From assembly GCA_002299425.1 (NCBI GenBank), contig DBNW01000053.1:62481-126480 (forward strand): DNA of 64,000 nt, given 5' to 3'. Position 1 is the first letter of the stretch. Each line of letters starts with the position of its first letter. Below are positions 37,769 through 46,881 of this stretch, piece by piece. A model generated the notes under the pieces. The model was given only the letters and a program-made list of their open reading frames with translations, searched no databases and was not told the DNA's origin. The DNA comes from Methylococcaceae bacterium UBA662 (GTDB lineage: Bacteria > Pseudomonadota > Gammaproteobacteria > Methylococcales > Methylomonadaceae). Both the position numbers and the translations under genes were made by a program.

Positions 37769-39848
37769 GGCTTACAGCCTCGTATAATTCAGTGTGGTAA
37801 AGAAACTGATAACTTTTGTCGGCTTCCGGGTCAGACGGGTTGTTAAGATCAAGGAAGGCGCATACCTGTGTTTGTTGGTGCGGAAATACCCGCAGTTGCA
37901 GGTAATCGCACAGCCGCCAAATAAGGTACAGGCCACCCCCACCCAGGCCGGATACAAGCCCTGAACCCTGTACATGCCGGGTCAGCCGGTTTAAAAACAC
38001 ATTGGGCGTTAACGTGCCCCAATTGTCAGTCATGGACAGGGCTAACAGGCCATCTTGAATGGATAAGTCCAGCCGTAAAATCTCGCCTGCAGCCAATTCC
38101 CGTGGTGTGCCTTTGGCGAACAAAGGCTTGCCCTTGCCGTCCCTAGGCGCCGCATAAAGGCTGTTTTCAATGAGTTCGTCTAAGAGAAATGCCACGGTAT
38201 CGAGGCGCTCGGGATTATCAATGGCGACTTCTTGCAGCCAGGCATCCACTTCACGAATGACGAACGGCTTGTCGTCACTGTGGCTAAAATGGAATTCCCG
38301 GCGTTGCTCAGGGCTACGCAGGTACATGGCTAAGTCGTCATGATGCTGGTACAGATGTTGGTTGAGCAAATTGCCCCACCCTAACTGCTGGTTAATGGGG
38401 TGTTCTTGCAGCAATATCCGCCGGATGCCTTGCGCTGATAGGTCGGGAATTAGGTCAGAAAACGGACCTTGGGCCAGAAAAATGAGATCTTGCCGCTTAA
38501 TGTGGGGGGAAATTTTTTCCGGATTGGTGCGATAAGACGATTCGTCGATATGGACTTGGCGCAAAAGCTCGGCATTATGGGCGATGCCGCCTTGGTCCGA
38601 TAAGGTGCTGTAGGTTTTTTCGGTGTGTTCGATACAGAAAATAGTGAGGTCGTCGTTGAGCGTATCCCGCCCGACGTGCAGGGCTAAGCTTGAAACCAGC
38701 GCACTCGGTAAATGTTCGACATCGTGGTCGGCGTGGTTTACCAGAAAAGCCTCTAGGCGTTCGTAACCGAAGCATTCGCCGTGGTGGTTTTCTTCTTCAA
38801 CAATGCTGTCGGTATAAAGAAAAACCCGGTCGCCTAAGTCAATTTCAGTCGCTGCTTGTTCGTAATCGGTGTGTTCATTTTTGCCCAGCGGCAGGCCGCC
38901 GATTTCAAGTGTTTCCAATTGGCCGAGCACGGCGCGGTGAATATAAGCAAACTGGTGTCCGGCATTGGCGTATTTTAATTCGCCCGTTTGCGTGTCGATG
39001 CAAATGGCGAACATAGTCATCAACAGAGACTGGTGAGCCGTGTTAAAAATAATGTTACTGAGCCGGGATAGAATGATGGCCGGTTCTTTTGCTTTTTCTG
39101 AAATTAGAAAATTGACTCCGGCTTTTGCAGCACAGGCGATGGTGCCAGCAGCGATGCCGTGGCCACTGACATCGCCGACCAAAATGACCGACCAGCGCCC
39201 GTCAACAGCGTAATAATCGTAAAAATCACCGCCAATCTCGCTGGATGGAATCAGGGTAACAACGCCGCGCAGGCCGGGGAGTTGGATTTGGGTCGGGCGC
39301 AGAAGGTTTTTTTGCAGTGCTGCGGCACTGTGTACTTCGGCATTCAGCCGGGCACTGATCCGTTGCATGGTGTCAATTAAGTCGCCTTGTGACTTTGACA
39401 TGCTCAGCATCATGTCGGCTACTTTGATCACACCTAGGATGTGTCCTTTGCTGATGACGGGCATAGCATCGTAGGTGACGCCGGGATCGCGGTTAAGAAA
39501 GTCCACCATGAGCCGGTCAACGCGGTCTTCAGCATCGGCGATTAACGGCGCAACAAAAATCTCAGGGTTGCTTTCCAGTAAGGCAAACAAGTCCTTGCGG
39601 GCATACAGTTCCCGGGCGAAGGCCTTGGTCATCAGATTAAGGTAGTTGCGGCGTGAAATGATGCCGAAGTAATTGTTGTTGTGATCCATCACCGGCAAGG
39701 CCGGCAAATCCGTGTTGTTTTGAAATTGTTCCAGGACTTGCAACACGGGTGTGTCAAGACTTATTGGCTTGACAGTCCGCGCCAGTTCTTTGGCACAAGG
39801 GGCTAAAAATTCGGCTGCTGCCGCAGTGCGGATGAGGTTGTCATTCAT
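37761..39848 (-). CDS. CBS-pair / SpoIIE-type PP2C phosphatase / HATPase-like protein
   Basis: 695 aa cytoplasmic regulator. A CBS pair (about residues 20-150: LPALPVMDHNNNYFGIISRR, YDAMPVISKGHILGVIKVADM) should bind a nucleotide. The PP2C/SpoIIE phosphatase (about 175-410) has GGDFYDYY, VGDVSGHGIAAGT and a terminal NDDLTIF holding the metal Asp residues. After about 130 residues of unknown fold comes a HATPase_c-like domain (about 545-690) with N-box-like FLLDELIENSLYAA and DNWG and GLGGGGLYLI. Phosphatase and kinase-like domains in one chain suggest both arms of a partner switch acting on the STAS protein encoded by the overlapping next gene. Confidence 0.87.
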   Translation of the reverse strand: MNDNLIRTAAAAEFLAPCAKELARTVKPISLDTPVLQVLEQFQNNTDLPALPVMDHNNNYFGIISRRNYLNLMTKAFARELYARKDLFALLESNPEIFVAPLIADAEDRVDRLMVDFLNRDPGVTYDAMPVISKGHILGVIKVADMMLSMSKSQGDLIDTMQRISARLNAEVHSAAALQKNLLRPTQIQLPGLRGVVTLIPSSEIGGDFYDYYAVDGRWSVILVGDVSGHGIAAGTIACAAKAGVNFLISEKAKEPAIILSRLSNIIFNTAHQSLLMTMFAICIDTQTGELKYANAGHQFAYIHRAVLGQLETLEIGGLPLGKNEHTDYEQAATEIDLGDRVFLYTDSIVEEENHHGECFGYERLEAFLVNHADHDVEHLPSALVSSLALHVGRDTLNDDLTIFCIEHTEKTYSTLSDQGGIAHNAELLRQVHIDESSYRTNPEKISPHIKRQDLIFLAQGPFSDLIPDLSAQGIRRILLQEHPINQQLGWGNLLNQHLYQHHDDLAMYLRSPEQRREFHFSHSDDKPFVIREVDAWLQEVAIDNPERLDTVAFLLDELIENSLYAAPRDGKGKPLFAKGTPRELAAGEILRLDLSIQDGLLALSMTDNWGTLTPNVFLNRLTRHVQGSGLVSGLGGGGLYLIWRLCDYLQLRVFPHQQTQVCAFLDLNNPSDPEADKSYQFLYHTELYEAVSHD

Positions 39849-40032
39849 GAGGTGCCTGGGGGGTTACTGGAGGTGGTATCGCAGTTTTGCGGTGCCGGTT
39901 TCTGGAGCACTATAGGAAAAAAAAATGACAAGTTAATTACACAGGCCACTGCAAATTGAAAAATCCTTTTTTAATCAAGTCAATAACGACAAAATCTGAG
40001 TTTTTTGCAGGGCTCTGCTAGCACTGCTTGGG

Positions 40033-41082
40033 TCAGTCAGTTTCGATTATTTTTGATAAACGCCGCACTTCTTCTTGCAACTGCTTGACTGTTTTTAGCA
40101 TTTCAGGAAGCTTGGCCAAGGCGGCTTGTTCTTTATAGGCTGTTCTTTTGGCTTTGGCCGGGCTACCGAAAACCTGGCTGCCTGGTTCAACGTCTGCGGC
40201 TACTCCGGCACGGGCCATGACCACGGCACCTTTGCCGATGGTGACATGGTCAGCGATGCCAGCACTGCCGGCCAAAATGGCGTAGTCTTGGATGGTGCAC
40301 GAACCGGACACACCCACCTGTCCGCACAAAATTACATGTCGGCCGATTTGGTTGTTGTGGCCAATTTGCACCAAGTTGTCTAGCTTGCTGCCCAAGCCGA
40401 TGCGTGTACTGCCTAGTGCCCCCCGGTCTATGCAGGTGTTAGCGCCAATCTCGACGTTGTCCTCGATGACGACGTTGCCGATTTGCGGGACTTTAACGTG
40501 CTGGGAATCGCGGTATTTGTAACCAAATCCGTCGGCACCGATGACGGCCCCGGAATGGATGGTGACGTTATCACCGATCACGGTTTTGTCATAGACGACA
40601 GCGTAGGGGTAAATTTTACAGTTTTTGCCGAGGGTTACATGCTGGCCAATATAGGCACCAGGGAAAATTTGGCAGCCTTCGCCGATGTCGGCGTGTTCGG
40701 CAATCACGGCAAAAGGCCCGACAAAGACGCCTTCGCCAAGCACCGCGCTTTGGGCGACTGCCGCTTGCCGGGCAATGCCTGGTACAGGCCGCGCTTGCGT
40801 GTGCAACAAATTGACAGCTTTAATAAAAGCCATTTCTGGGTCAGTGCAGATTAGCAGGGCTAAGTGTTCGGGTACGCCGTCGAACGCGCTTGAAGGGCCG
40901 ACAAAACAAGCCGAGGCAGTCGATTGCAAAAGGTACTGGTTGTACCGGCTATGGGTCAGTTGCGTCACTTGCCCTGTTTTTGCCGAAGTGATGTCGGCGG
41001 CAGAATGGATAACGGTTTGCGGGTTCCCGCCCTGAATCAGGGCACCGCACTGTGTAGCGAGTTCTGCTAGGGAGATGGACAT
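40033..41082 (-). CDS. lpxD: LpxD, UDP-3-O-(3-hydroxyacyl)glucosamine N-acyltransferase
   Basis: Adds the second 3-hydroxyacyl chain in lipid A synthesis, using acyl-ACP. The uridine-binding N-terminal domain (about residues 1-100), a left-handed beta helix of hexapeptide repeats (about 105-310, e.g. VFVGPFAVIAEHADIG), the catalytic His in VQIGHN (about 244), and a C-terminal coiled-coil helix are present. At 349 aa it is normal. The start overlaps the preceding sulfotransferase gene by 16 bases. The usual neighbours (bamA, skp, fabZ, lpxA) are absent, so this could be a second lpxD. Confidence 0.94.
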   Translation of the reverse strand: MSISLAELATQCGALIQGGNPQTVIHSAADITSAKTGQVTQLTHSRYNQYLLQSTASACFVGPSSAFDGVPEHLALLICTDPEMAFIKAVNLLHTQARPVPGIARQAAVAQSAVLGEGVFVGPFAVIAEHADIGEGCQIFPGAYIGQHVTLGKNCKIYPYAVVYDKTVIGDNVTIHSGAVIGADGFGYKYRDSQHVKVPQIGNVVIEDNVEIGANTCIDRGALGSTRIGLGSKLDNLVQIGHNNQIGRHVILCGQVGVSGSCTIQDYAILAGSAGIADHVTIGKGAVVMARAGVAADVEPGSQVFGSPAKAKRTAYKEQAALAKLPEMLKTVKQLQEEVRRLSKIIETD

Positions 41083-42107
41083 AAGTTATTGGGGATTGAA
41101 TTGTTTTTTAGGAATTGCCGCAGTTCTTGTTCGGCCCATGCACATTTTTCTTGCCAAGCGACCATTTTAGGTTCTTCCGGGTACATTGAAAAATCGTCGT
41201 TGAACATCGGCTTTGGACCTGTGTCGAGCAATTTTTCCAGCTCATTGTTAGATTCTAGAAATTGGTTGTAAAAGTGGATGGCCGCCTGTTTTGGGGGGTA
41301 ACAGGGCAAGCCTGGGTATTGCTGGCAAATCGCATTGACCCATTTTTGCCTGCTCGCTCTGTCCAGTGTCACCAGACCGGCGCTGGCTTGTTTATTCAGG
41401 GTTTTAAGCAGCAGCTCGGCTTCAAAGGATAAGGCTTCGTTGCGCCATGCCGGAACCGATAGGGTTTTAACTGGGCCAATCCCGGAATGTAAGCAAAAAT
41501 CCTCCAGAAGATTGCCATTTTGCCAATGCTCTTTGGCAAAAAATCTAACTTTTATCTGGTGTCGCCCAAACGCGTTGGACCAGTTTTGATAGATGCGAAA
41601 AAAATCGTAGTAGTAGGGGTTCTTGGCAAGTTTAAACGGCATCGCTTCTGCAAAGCCTGCTTTAAGGGCCGTTGAATACTGTGAAAAAGACATCAAATCT
41701 TGACGCCTAAAATAGACCAGAACGGTGATCGGGTGAAAAAACTGCTCCAGCAAGGTTTTGATGCTGTTTATTTGGCTGGCGTCCTGAAGCCGTGAATGCA
41801 GGTGTTCGTTAGAAACGATGGCGCACCCTTCAGGCTGTAAGGCCAGTTCTTCTTGCAGCTTTTGTTTTAGTAGCTGGCTGAAGCTCTCGTGGTCGCTTTC
41901 GCCGTAGGTCAATGGCTTCGACAGTGATTGCCAGGTTTTATGGCTGGCGTAAGCAGCCAGTTTTATGTGGTTTCTTTGACCTAAAGACTCAGGATATAAA
42001 ATTCCCTGTTGTTTTAGTTGCGCGCGGTTTAAAGCCAAAAAATCCTGGATGGAGGTTGTCCCGGTTTTTTCTGTGCCGATATGCAAAATGAGTGATTTTT
42101 TCTTCAT
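41067..42107 (-). CDS. Sulfotransferase-like protein
   Basis: 346 aa soluble protein. The N-terminus carries a P-loop-like 5'-phosphosulfate-binding motif HIGTEKTGTTS (about residues 9-19), as in PAPS-dependent sulfotransferases. The later segment VLVYFRRQDLMSFSQYSTALK (about 131-151) fits the 3'-phosphate-binding Arg/Ser element. The remainder is not recognisable to me. It lies between a second sulfotransferase gene (39 bases upstream) and lpxD (overlapping), so the acceptor may be an envelope glycan or lipid. Substrate unproven. Confidence 0.72.
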   Translation of the reverse strand: MKKKSLILHIGTEKTGTTSIQDFLALNRAQLKQQGILYPESLGQRNHIKLAAYASHKTWQSLSKPLTYGESDHESFSQLLKQKLQEELALQPEGCAIVSNEHLHSRLQDASQINSIKTLLEQFFHPITVLVYFRRQDLMSFSQYSTALKAGFAEAMPFKLAKNPYYYDFFRIYQNWSNAFGRHQIKVRFFAKEHWQNGNLLEDFCLHSGIGPVKTLSVPAWRNEALSFEAELLLKTLNKQASAGLVTLDRASRQKWVNAICQQYPGLPCYPPKQAAIHFYNQFLESNNELEKLLDTGPKPMFNDDFSMYPEEPKMVAWQEKCAWAEQELRQFLKNNSIPNNLCPSP

Positions 42108-42146
42108 AACGGGAGACGGGTTACTGGCACGGTATCAGTAGCGTGC

Positions 42147-42884
42147 TCAACACGGGTATTTTCTTTGGACGTGCGCAAATAAAGCCAAATCTTCGGCATT
42201 GGCCGAGAGCAATGCGTGGTAGAGGCTATCGCCTACTTGCTGGTGTATGCGGTCCAATTTGGACGTTAGCGGTTCGAGCAGGCTGCGGTTGACGTTTTTT
42301 GCCACCGCAATCGGTTTAACATCAGGAAAATAAGCGGACAGCAGCCCGGTTAATCGGGCTATGGAGGCGTCGTATTGTTCGACAAGCCCAACAAAAGGCA
42401 GGCTGTCGATAAATTGGATTGCCGAATCGACAGGGGCGCGGTTATCGATCGCGTGTTTGATCCGGGACAAGTGAAAGTTACGGCATTGGCTGTATTTTCC
42501 AGACCCAAGCTGGGCTTCAATGTAGCCTTTTAAATCGGTTTGCCGAGCCAACACAGAACCGCTGGTATCTTCGGCTTGTTTGCGTTCAAAATCGTAAGCG
42601 GAGGCAATCCGGTCTATGGGGTGGCGAAAGAAAATAATAGGGAATACCTGTATGCCGGCAATGTCGGGCGGTGGCGGCAAAGCCGTGTGCGAGGAAAAAG
42701 CGACCGCGTGCTGTTTCTGCATCAACCAGTGTTGGCATTCTGTGGCATTTTCCAGATAGTAGGTGCTAACAAATTCTTTGCTGACCCATTGCCCTGGGAA
42801 GTTTTGTTGCAAAAATGCATCGACGGAAGTGCCCGCGTTTTTAAAAAAATGGTAGTGGAATATCAAGTGTCTTAGCATAGGCAT
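42147..42884 (-). CDS. Sulfotransferase family 2-like protein
   Basis: About 245 aa. The opening HYHFFKNAGTSV (about residues 10-21) corresponds to the PKTAGTS phosphosulfate loop of heparan-type sulfotransferases. FFRHPIDRIASAYDFER (about 75-91) is the 3'-phosphate motif with Arg and Ser. Two in-frame ATGs (42884, 42878) are possible; a 10-base tandem repeat sits across the start and supplies extra out-of-frame ATGs. It lies 35 bases after the glycosyltransferase gene, consistent with sulfation of a glycan made by that enzyme. No ribosome site is strong. Confidence 0.75.
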   Translation of the reverse strand: MPMLRHLIFHYHFFKNAGTSVDAFLQQNFPGQWVSKEFVSTYYLENATECQHWLMQKQHAVAFSSHTALPPPPDIAGIQVFPIIFFRHPIDRIASAYDFERKQAEDTSGSVLARQTDLKGYIEAQLGSGKYSQCRNFHLSRIKHAIDNRAPVDSAIQFIDSLPFVGLVEQYDASIARLTGLLSAYFPDVKPIAVAKNVNRSLLEPLTSKLDRIHQQVGDSLYHALLSANAEDLALFAHVQRKYPC

Positions 42885-42905
42885 TCGTTAGCATTCGTTA
42901 GCATT
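42881..42905. repeat. 10-base tandem repeat at a sulfotransferase start
   Basis: GCATTCGTTA occurs twice in tandem (42881-42890, 42891-42900) with a further half copy. On the coding (minus) strand each unit contains an ATG. Only the innermost is in frame; the other two open 17- and 10-codon reading frames that stop near or inside the gene start. Confidence 0.8.
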
Positions 42906-42919
42906 GGCTGCGTGTTCAA

Positions 42920-45900
42920 TCAAACAAAAGGGCGGGCATGTGTGGCGACCAACGCCTGATTTTCAATCGGTGTAAAAACTTCCGCAGCTTCCAGAGCCTT
43001 ACGCATCAATTGGCGGCCTTGGTCAAAGCTGTAGCGTGTTCGTGCGAAGGCTTTGGCGTTTTTTGACACGTGTTCCCACAGCACCGGGTTGGTGTACAGT
43101 TCGGTGACGGCATCTGCCCATTCCTGGGCAGTTTCGGCGACTAGGACTTCTAGGCCGTGGCGCAAAGGGATGCCTTCGGCGGCGATTGCGGTCACTACCG
43201 AAGGCATCCCGTAAGCCAACGCTTCAATCACCTTACCTTTGATGCCGGCACCGGTGAGCAACGGCGCGACAAACACGCGGCAACGGTGGTAGACATCGGC
43301 GACATCCTCGACATAGCCTTCGATGATGAGGTTTTTCTGGGACAATTGGCTGAGATCTTCCGGGATATTGCTGCCGAACACATGGAACGTGGCCTCGGGC
43401 AACTGGTGCTGCAAAATGGGCATGACCTGATGGATAAAAAACAAAACCGCCGCTTTGTTGGGCGGATGGCCGAACCCGCCGAGGAAAGCGATGCCGTCAC
43501 GGGCGGCGAAACCTGGCGTATTGTCGCTGACATCGACCACCCACGGGCAGGTGACCACTTTGGTGCTGTCTAGGTTATGGGAGAGCACCACCGCGTGTTC
43601 GACTTCATTGTAGGACAACACCACATCCACGTTGCGCATGATGCCCAGTTCTTCTTCGCGGATGACGCAGGCCTGCTTGAGCTTTTCTTTGTCTTTAAAC
43701 TCAATCGCTTCCCGCAACTCCCTAAGAAAATGCAAGTCGGCGTTGCAAAACAGGACTTTGGCCTTAGGCGCGTACTGCTTGACCAAATCCAGTTGGTTTT
43801 TTGCCACATAGTAGCGGGTGATATAAACCACATCGAATTCCGCCCCGCGTTTTTCCAAGACCGATTGCATGCTAAGGGAAAAGGGCGCGTACAACACCTC
43901 AATGCCCAGTCGTTGCAGCAACTCGGTGTATTTGCCAAGATAAGCGAAATTTTCCGGGACGAACGTCACTTTAAAGCCGAAGGATTGTAGCAAACGCATT
44001 TCTTGGATGGCGGCATAGCTGCCGGCGTCGATGTCTGGGCGGGGCGTCTGGTAATCAATCACCAAGGCCCTAAGGCTAATGCCCCGGTCTTTGTTTAAGT
44101 CCACATCCTTGCCTTCCTCGCCGTGGTACCGGCAGGCGTGTATCCATTTTTGCTTGAATTTTGGGCGGTTGATTTCTTGGTAACGCTTCGTGCCGGAGGC
44201 GACATCGGTGCCACTGCTGATGCCCTCAAAATGGTAAACCACCGACAGCGGGGCATACACGGTTTTGTAGCCCGCCTCCCTGACTTTAAAAGCCAAATCG
44301 GTGTCTTCAAAATAAGCCGGGCAATAGGCCTCGCTAAAGCCGCCCACCTGTTGCCACACCGACTTGCTCAGCATGATGGCAGCACCCGACAAATAATCCA
44401 CTTGGCGGCTGTAATTAAAGCGCGGGTCGCTGGCGTTGCCGCCGCGGCCGTAGTTCCAAGGGTTTCCCGAAGCCCAGACGATGCCGCCGGCCTCTTGCAA
44501 GCTGCCGTCCGGGTACAATAACTTGGAACCGGCTAAACCGACCCGGTCGAATTGTGCAAACACAAACAACAATTCGTCCAACCAATGCACGGTGGGTTCG
44601 GTGTCGTTGTTAAGCAAAACGATGTATTCGCCGCGGGCAGCTTGGGCACCCCGGTTGCAGCTGCGGATAAAGCCTTGGGAGGTTTCATTACGCAGGTAAA
44701 CAATACCGGAAACCCAGGTTTCGATGTTGATGGTTTCATCGCTGGAGCCGTCGTCCACCAAAATGACTTCAAAACTGGCGCGGTTGTAGGCAAACAACAA
44801 GGCGGCCATGCAATGGTATGTGACCGCGAATTTGTTGTGCACGGGCACGACCACACTGACTTGCGGCTGGCTTAGGCTTGGAAAGCGTAACGGCACAAAT
44901 TTTTTGATGGCGTCGAAGCCGACCACCAGCAGCTCGTGCAATGTGCCTAAGCTGCTGACCCGGGCCACGGTTTCCGCCCAGTGGCTGCCGTCTTCGTCTT
45001 GTTGCTGGGCGGCGCTTGACAACGCCAACAACGAGGCCCGCATGGCATCGTAACGGTAGGCGGCGGCCGGGGACAGTTTCGCGGGCAAGGGTTTGCCGGC
45101 AAATTTTTGCAAGACATTCCAAGGCGTTAGGGTGTAAGGGGTAATTTCAGCCAATTCCCCCACTTGTTTTCCAGAAAAGCGGACTTTTGCCTCGATCCTA
45201 TGCGCCCGGCCGTCTAAAAACGCCGCCGGCAAGGCCACCGAAAAATAGTAGTGGCCGTTGTCGGCCACGCTGGCGGAGACGGTGTCGGCCACCCACTGGC
45301 CGTCGATCAACAGTTTAACCCGCACCTCGGGCGCTGAAACCCAACCTATTACGCGGGTACCCTCAAGCTTGGCTAACTGGCCATCGACATCGGTTTCAAG
45401 CTGGAATGTTTTGGGCGAGCCTATGGCCGCTTCCCCGCTGCCATGCTCGATGAGTTCAATCAGGTGTCGCTGCCCGTCGTAGACTAACTCGGGCAAGGAG
45501 AACGGAATGGCTGCGTAGTTTTGCAGGTCCATTTTGCGCAATGCCTGCCATTGCGTTAGGGACAAAAATGATTTTTCCCATTTCAGCTCAGGTTCTTCAG
45601 GTGCCGCCAACAAGGCAAAAAACGGGCGGGTGAAAAACAAAAAGCTGTCGGTTTCGCCATTTTTAGCGGGGAATTTTTTGACCACTATGCGGGCATAGCA
45701 GACGTTGTGGGGAATTTGTATCAATTCGCAGACGGTTTGATAATCCTCCAGCACCGAGCCACCCCTTTTGCCCTGCACGACATTTTTGTCATGGCGGTAC
45801 ACCCGTTTTTGGTTTTTGTCGTACAGGTCGAGCACCAAAGCACCGTGGCATCGGTGCAGTCCAAAACTGCCAGAAATCTGATAAAAATCGTTGGCTTGTA

Positions 45901-46270
45901 CGGGCAAAAACGGACCCTCTACCGGGTCGTGGTAGACCAATTCTACGGGGTTATTAAACCCGGCGTTTTGGTGGATATGCAGGGTGTGGCCGTTGAACAA
46001 CGTCCATTTTTCGCTCATGTCCATTCCGGTACTAGCCCCGTGGGGGAGTGCCGGGTCGTACTGCCAATCGGCAATACCCTGGTCAAATCCGGCGTCGATA
46101 ATCTGGTTAATGTTGGCCAAAGACGGTTGTTTTTTGGACTCTAGGGTGTTTAAAGCACCCGAGAATTTTCCGTCTATCAGCAGGTCCGGGCCATTGCCCT
46201 CCTGAAGCATTTTTTTATCCACAATAACAGCGTTGAAAAATCCATTACACGACACGAAAAAACTTTTCAT
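42920..46270 (-). CDS. Large two-domain glycosyltransferase (GT2 plus GT4) with N-terminal beta domains
   Basis: 1116 aa. The first 250 residues look like a carbohydrate-binding-like beta sandwich (DWQYDPALPHGAS, VELVYHDP). A second Ig-like module follows (about 300-385). A GT2 glycosyltransferase is at about 480-745: SVVVPVHNK, DDGSSDET, LLNNDTEP (DXD-like) and PAYFEDTDLAFKVREAG. A C-terminal GT4 domain (about 770-1090) contains FLGGFGHPPNK, GYVEDVADVYHRC and the retaining-enzyme signature near PLLTGAGIKGKVIEALAYG. It may build a surface glycan in two linkages. First gene of the operon with two sulfotransferases and lpxD. A second ATG at residue 21 is possible. Confidence 0.87.
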   Translation of the reverse strand: MKSFFVSCNGFFNAVIVDKKMLQEGNGPDLLIDGKFSGALNTLESKKQPSLANINQIIDAGFDQGIADWQYDPALPHGASTGMDMSEKWTLFNGHTLHIHQNAGFNNPVELVYHDPVEGPFLPVQANDFYQISGSFGLHRCHGALVLDLYDKNQKRVYRHDKNVVQGKRGGSVLEDYQTVCELIQIPHNVCYARIVVKKFPAKNGETDSFLFFTRPFFALLAAPEEPELKWEKSFLSLTQWQALRKMDLQNYAAIPFSLPELVYDGQRHLIELIEHGSGEAAIGSPKTFQLETDVDGQLAKLEGTRVIGWVSAPEVRVKLLIDGQWVADTVSASVADNGHYYFSVALPAAFLDGRAHRIEAKVRFSGKQVGELAEITPYTLTPWNVLQKFAGKPLPAKLSPAAAYRYDAMRASLLALSSAAQQQDEDGSHWAETVARVSSLGTLHELLVVGFDAIKKFVPLRFPSLSQPQVSVVVPVHNKFAVTYHCMAALLFAYNRASFEVILVDDGSSDETINIETWVSGIVYLRNETSQGFIRSCNRGAQAARGEYIVLLNNDTEPTVHWLDELLFVFAQFDRVGLAGSKLLYPDGSLQEAGGIVWASGNPWNYGRGGNASDPRFNYSRQVDYLSGAAIMLSKSVWQQVGGFSEAYCPAYFEDTDLAFKVREAGYKTVYAPLSVVYHFEGISSGTDVASGTKRYQEINRPKFKQKWIHACRYHGEEGKDVDLNKDRGISLRALVIDYQTPRPDIDAGSYAAIQEMRLLQSFGFKVTFVPENFAYLGKYTELLQRLGIEVLYAPFSLSMQSVLEKRGAEFDVVYITRYYVAKNQLDLVKQYAPKAKVLFCNADLHFLRELREAIEFKDKEKLKQACVIREEELGIMRNVDVVLSYNEVEHAVVLSHNLDSTKVVTCPWVVDVSDNTPGFAARDGIAFLGGFGHPPNKAAVLFFIHQVMPILQHQLPEATFHVFGSNIPEDLSQLSQKNLIIEGYVEDVADVYHRCRVFVAPLLTGAGIKGKVIEALAYGMPSVVTAIAAEGIPLRHGLEVLVAETAQEWADAVTELYTNPVLWEHVSKNAKAFARTRYSFDQGRQLMRKALEAAEVFTPIENQALVATHARPFV

Positions 46271-46536
46271 TTTGGTATTTTCATTAAGGTTTGAGGGCCG
46301 CCAGGCGCATGGAGTCGTCTAATTTAGGTAAACAGAACGCGCATTAAAAATACGGGTCATGGTATCACAGGCAAATGAAGGGGTGAATTCAGCCGTGCCT
46401 TAGCGGTTTGCCTCGGACTGATTTTTAGCGGGTACTTTTTGCGTCCCGACGGCTACGGTGTACACTGTTGGCGTCACGGCATGGCTCTGCGTGCTGTGGT
46501 CGGCTAAGGAGTGTCGCAAAAATACAGCGATAGTTC
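46271..46536. other. Intergenic region between glycosyltransferase and tRNA-Phe promoter
   Basis: Divergent space that must hold the promoter of the minus-strand glycosyltransferase operon. I see no clear -35/-10 pair, coding potential or repeat in it. Confidence 0.4.
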
Positions 46537-46565
46537 TTGACTAAAATCTGTTAGGTTGGTTAAAT
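46537..46565 (+). promoter_or_regulatory. Sigma-70 promoter of the tRNA-Phe pair
   Basis: TTGACT (46537-46542), 17-base spacer, TTAAAT (46560-46565), ending 16 bases before the first tRNA. Good match to consensus at optimal spacing. Confidence 0.65.
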
Positions 46566-46581
46566 GGCCGGATTTTGCATT

Positions 46582-46657
<76 letters not shown>

Positions 46658-46679
46658 CATCCAGCCTGTGTGGTTTTTT

Positions 46680-46710
46680 GCATCTTTTGCAGTACACCCG
46701 TGCAAGATGC
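46680..46710. repeat. Hairpin in the spacer between the two tRNA-Phe genes
   Basis: GCATCTTTTGCA (46680-46691) pairs with TGCAAGATGC (46701-46710) with a single bulge. No T tract after it, so a processing signal is as likely as a terminator. Confidence 0.5.
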
Positions 46711-46756
46711 GTCAAACAGACCGTAAAACAAGCCCTCAAAAAAGTTGCAACAGCCC

Positions 46757-46832
<76 letters not shown>

Positions 46833-46881
46833 CCTGCATCCAAACCACCGGCCCCTGGCCAGAACCCACCCCGGGTGCGCC

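Noticed and set aside
44123..44521. Plus-strand open frame antisense to the glycosyltransferase gene
   Set aside because: Shadow of a GC-rich real gene; the encoded sequence has no recognisable motif.
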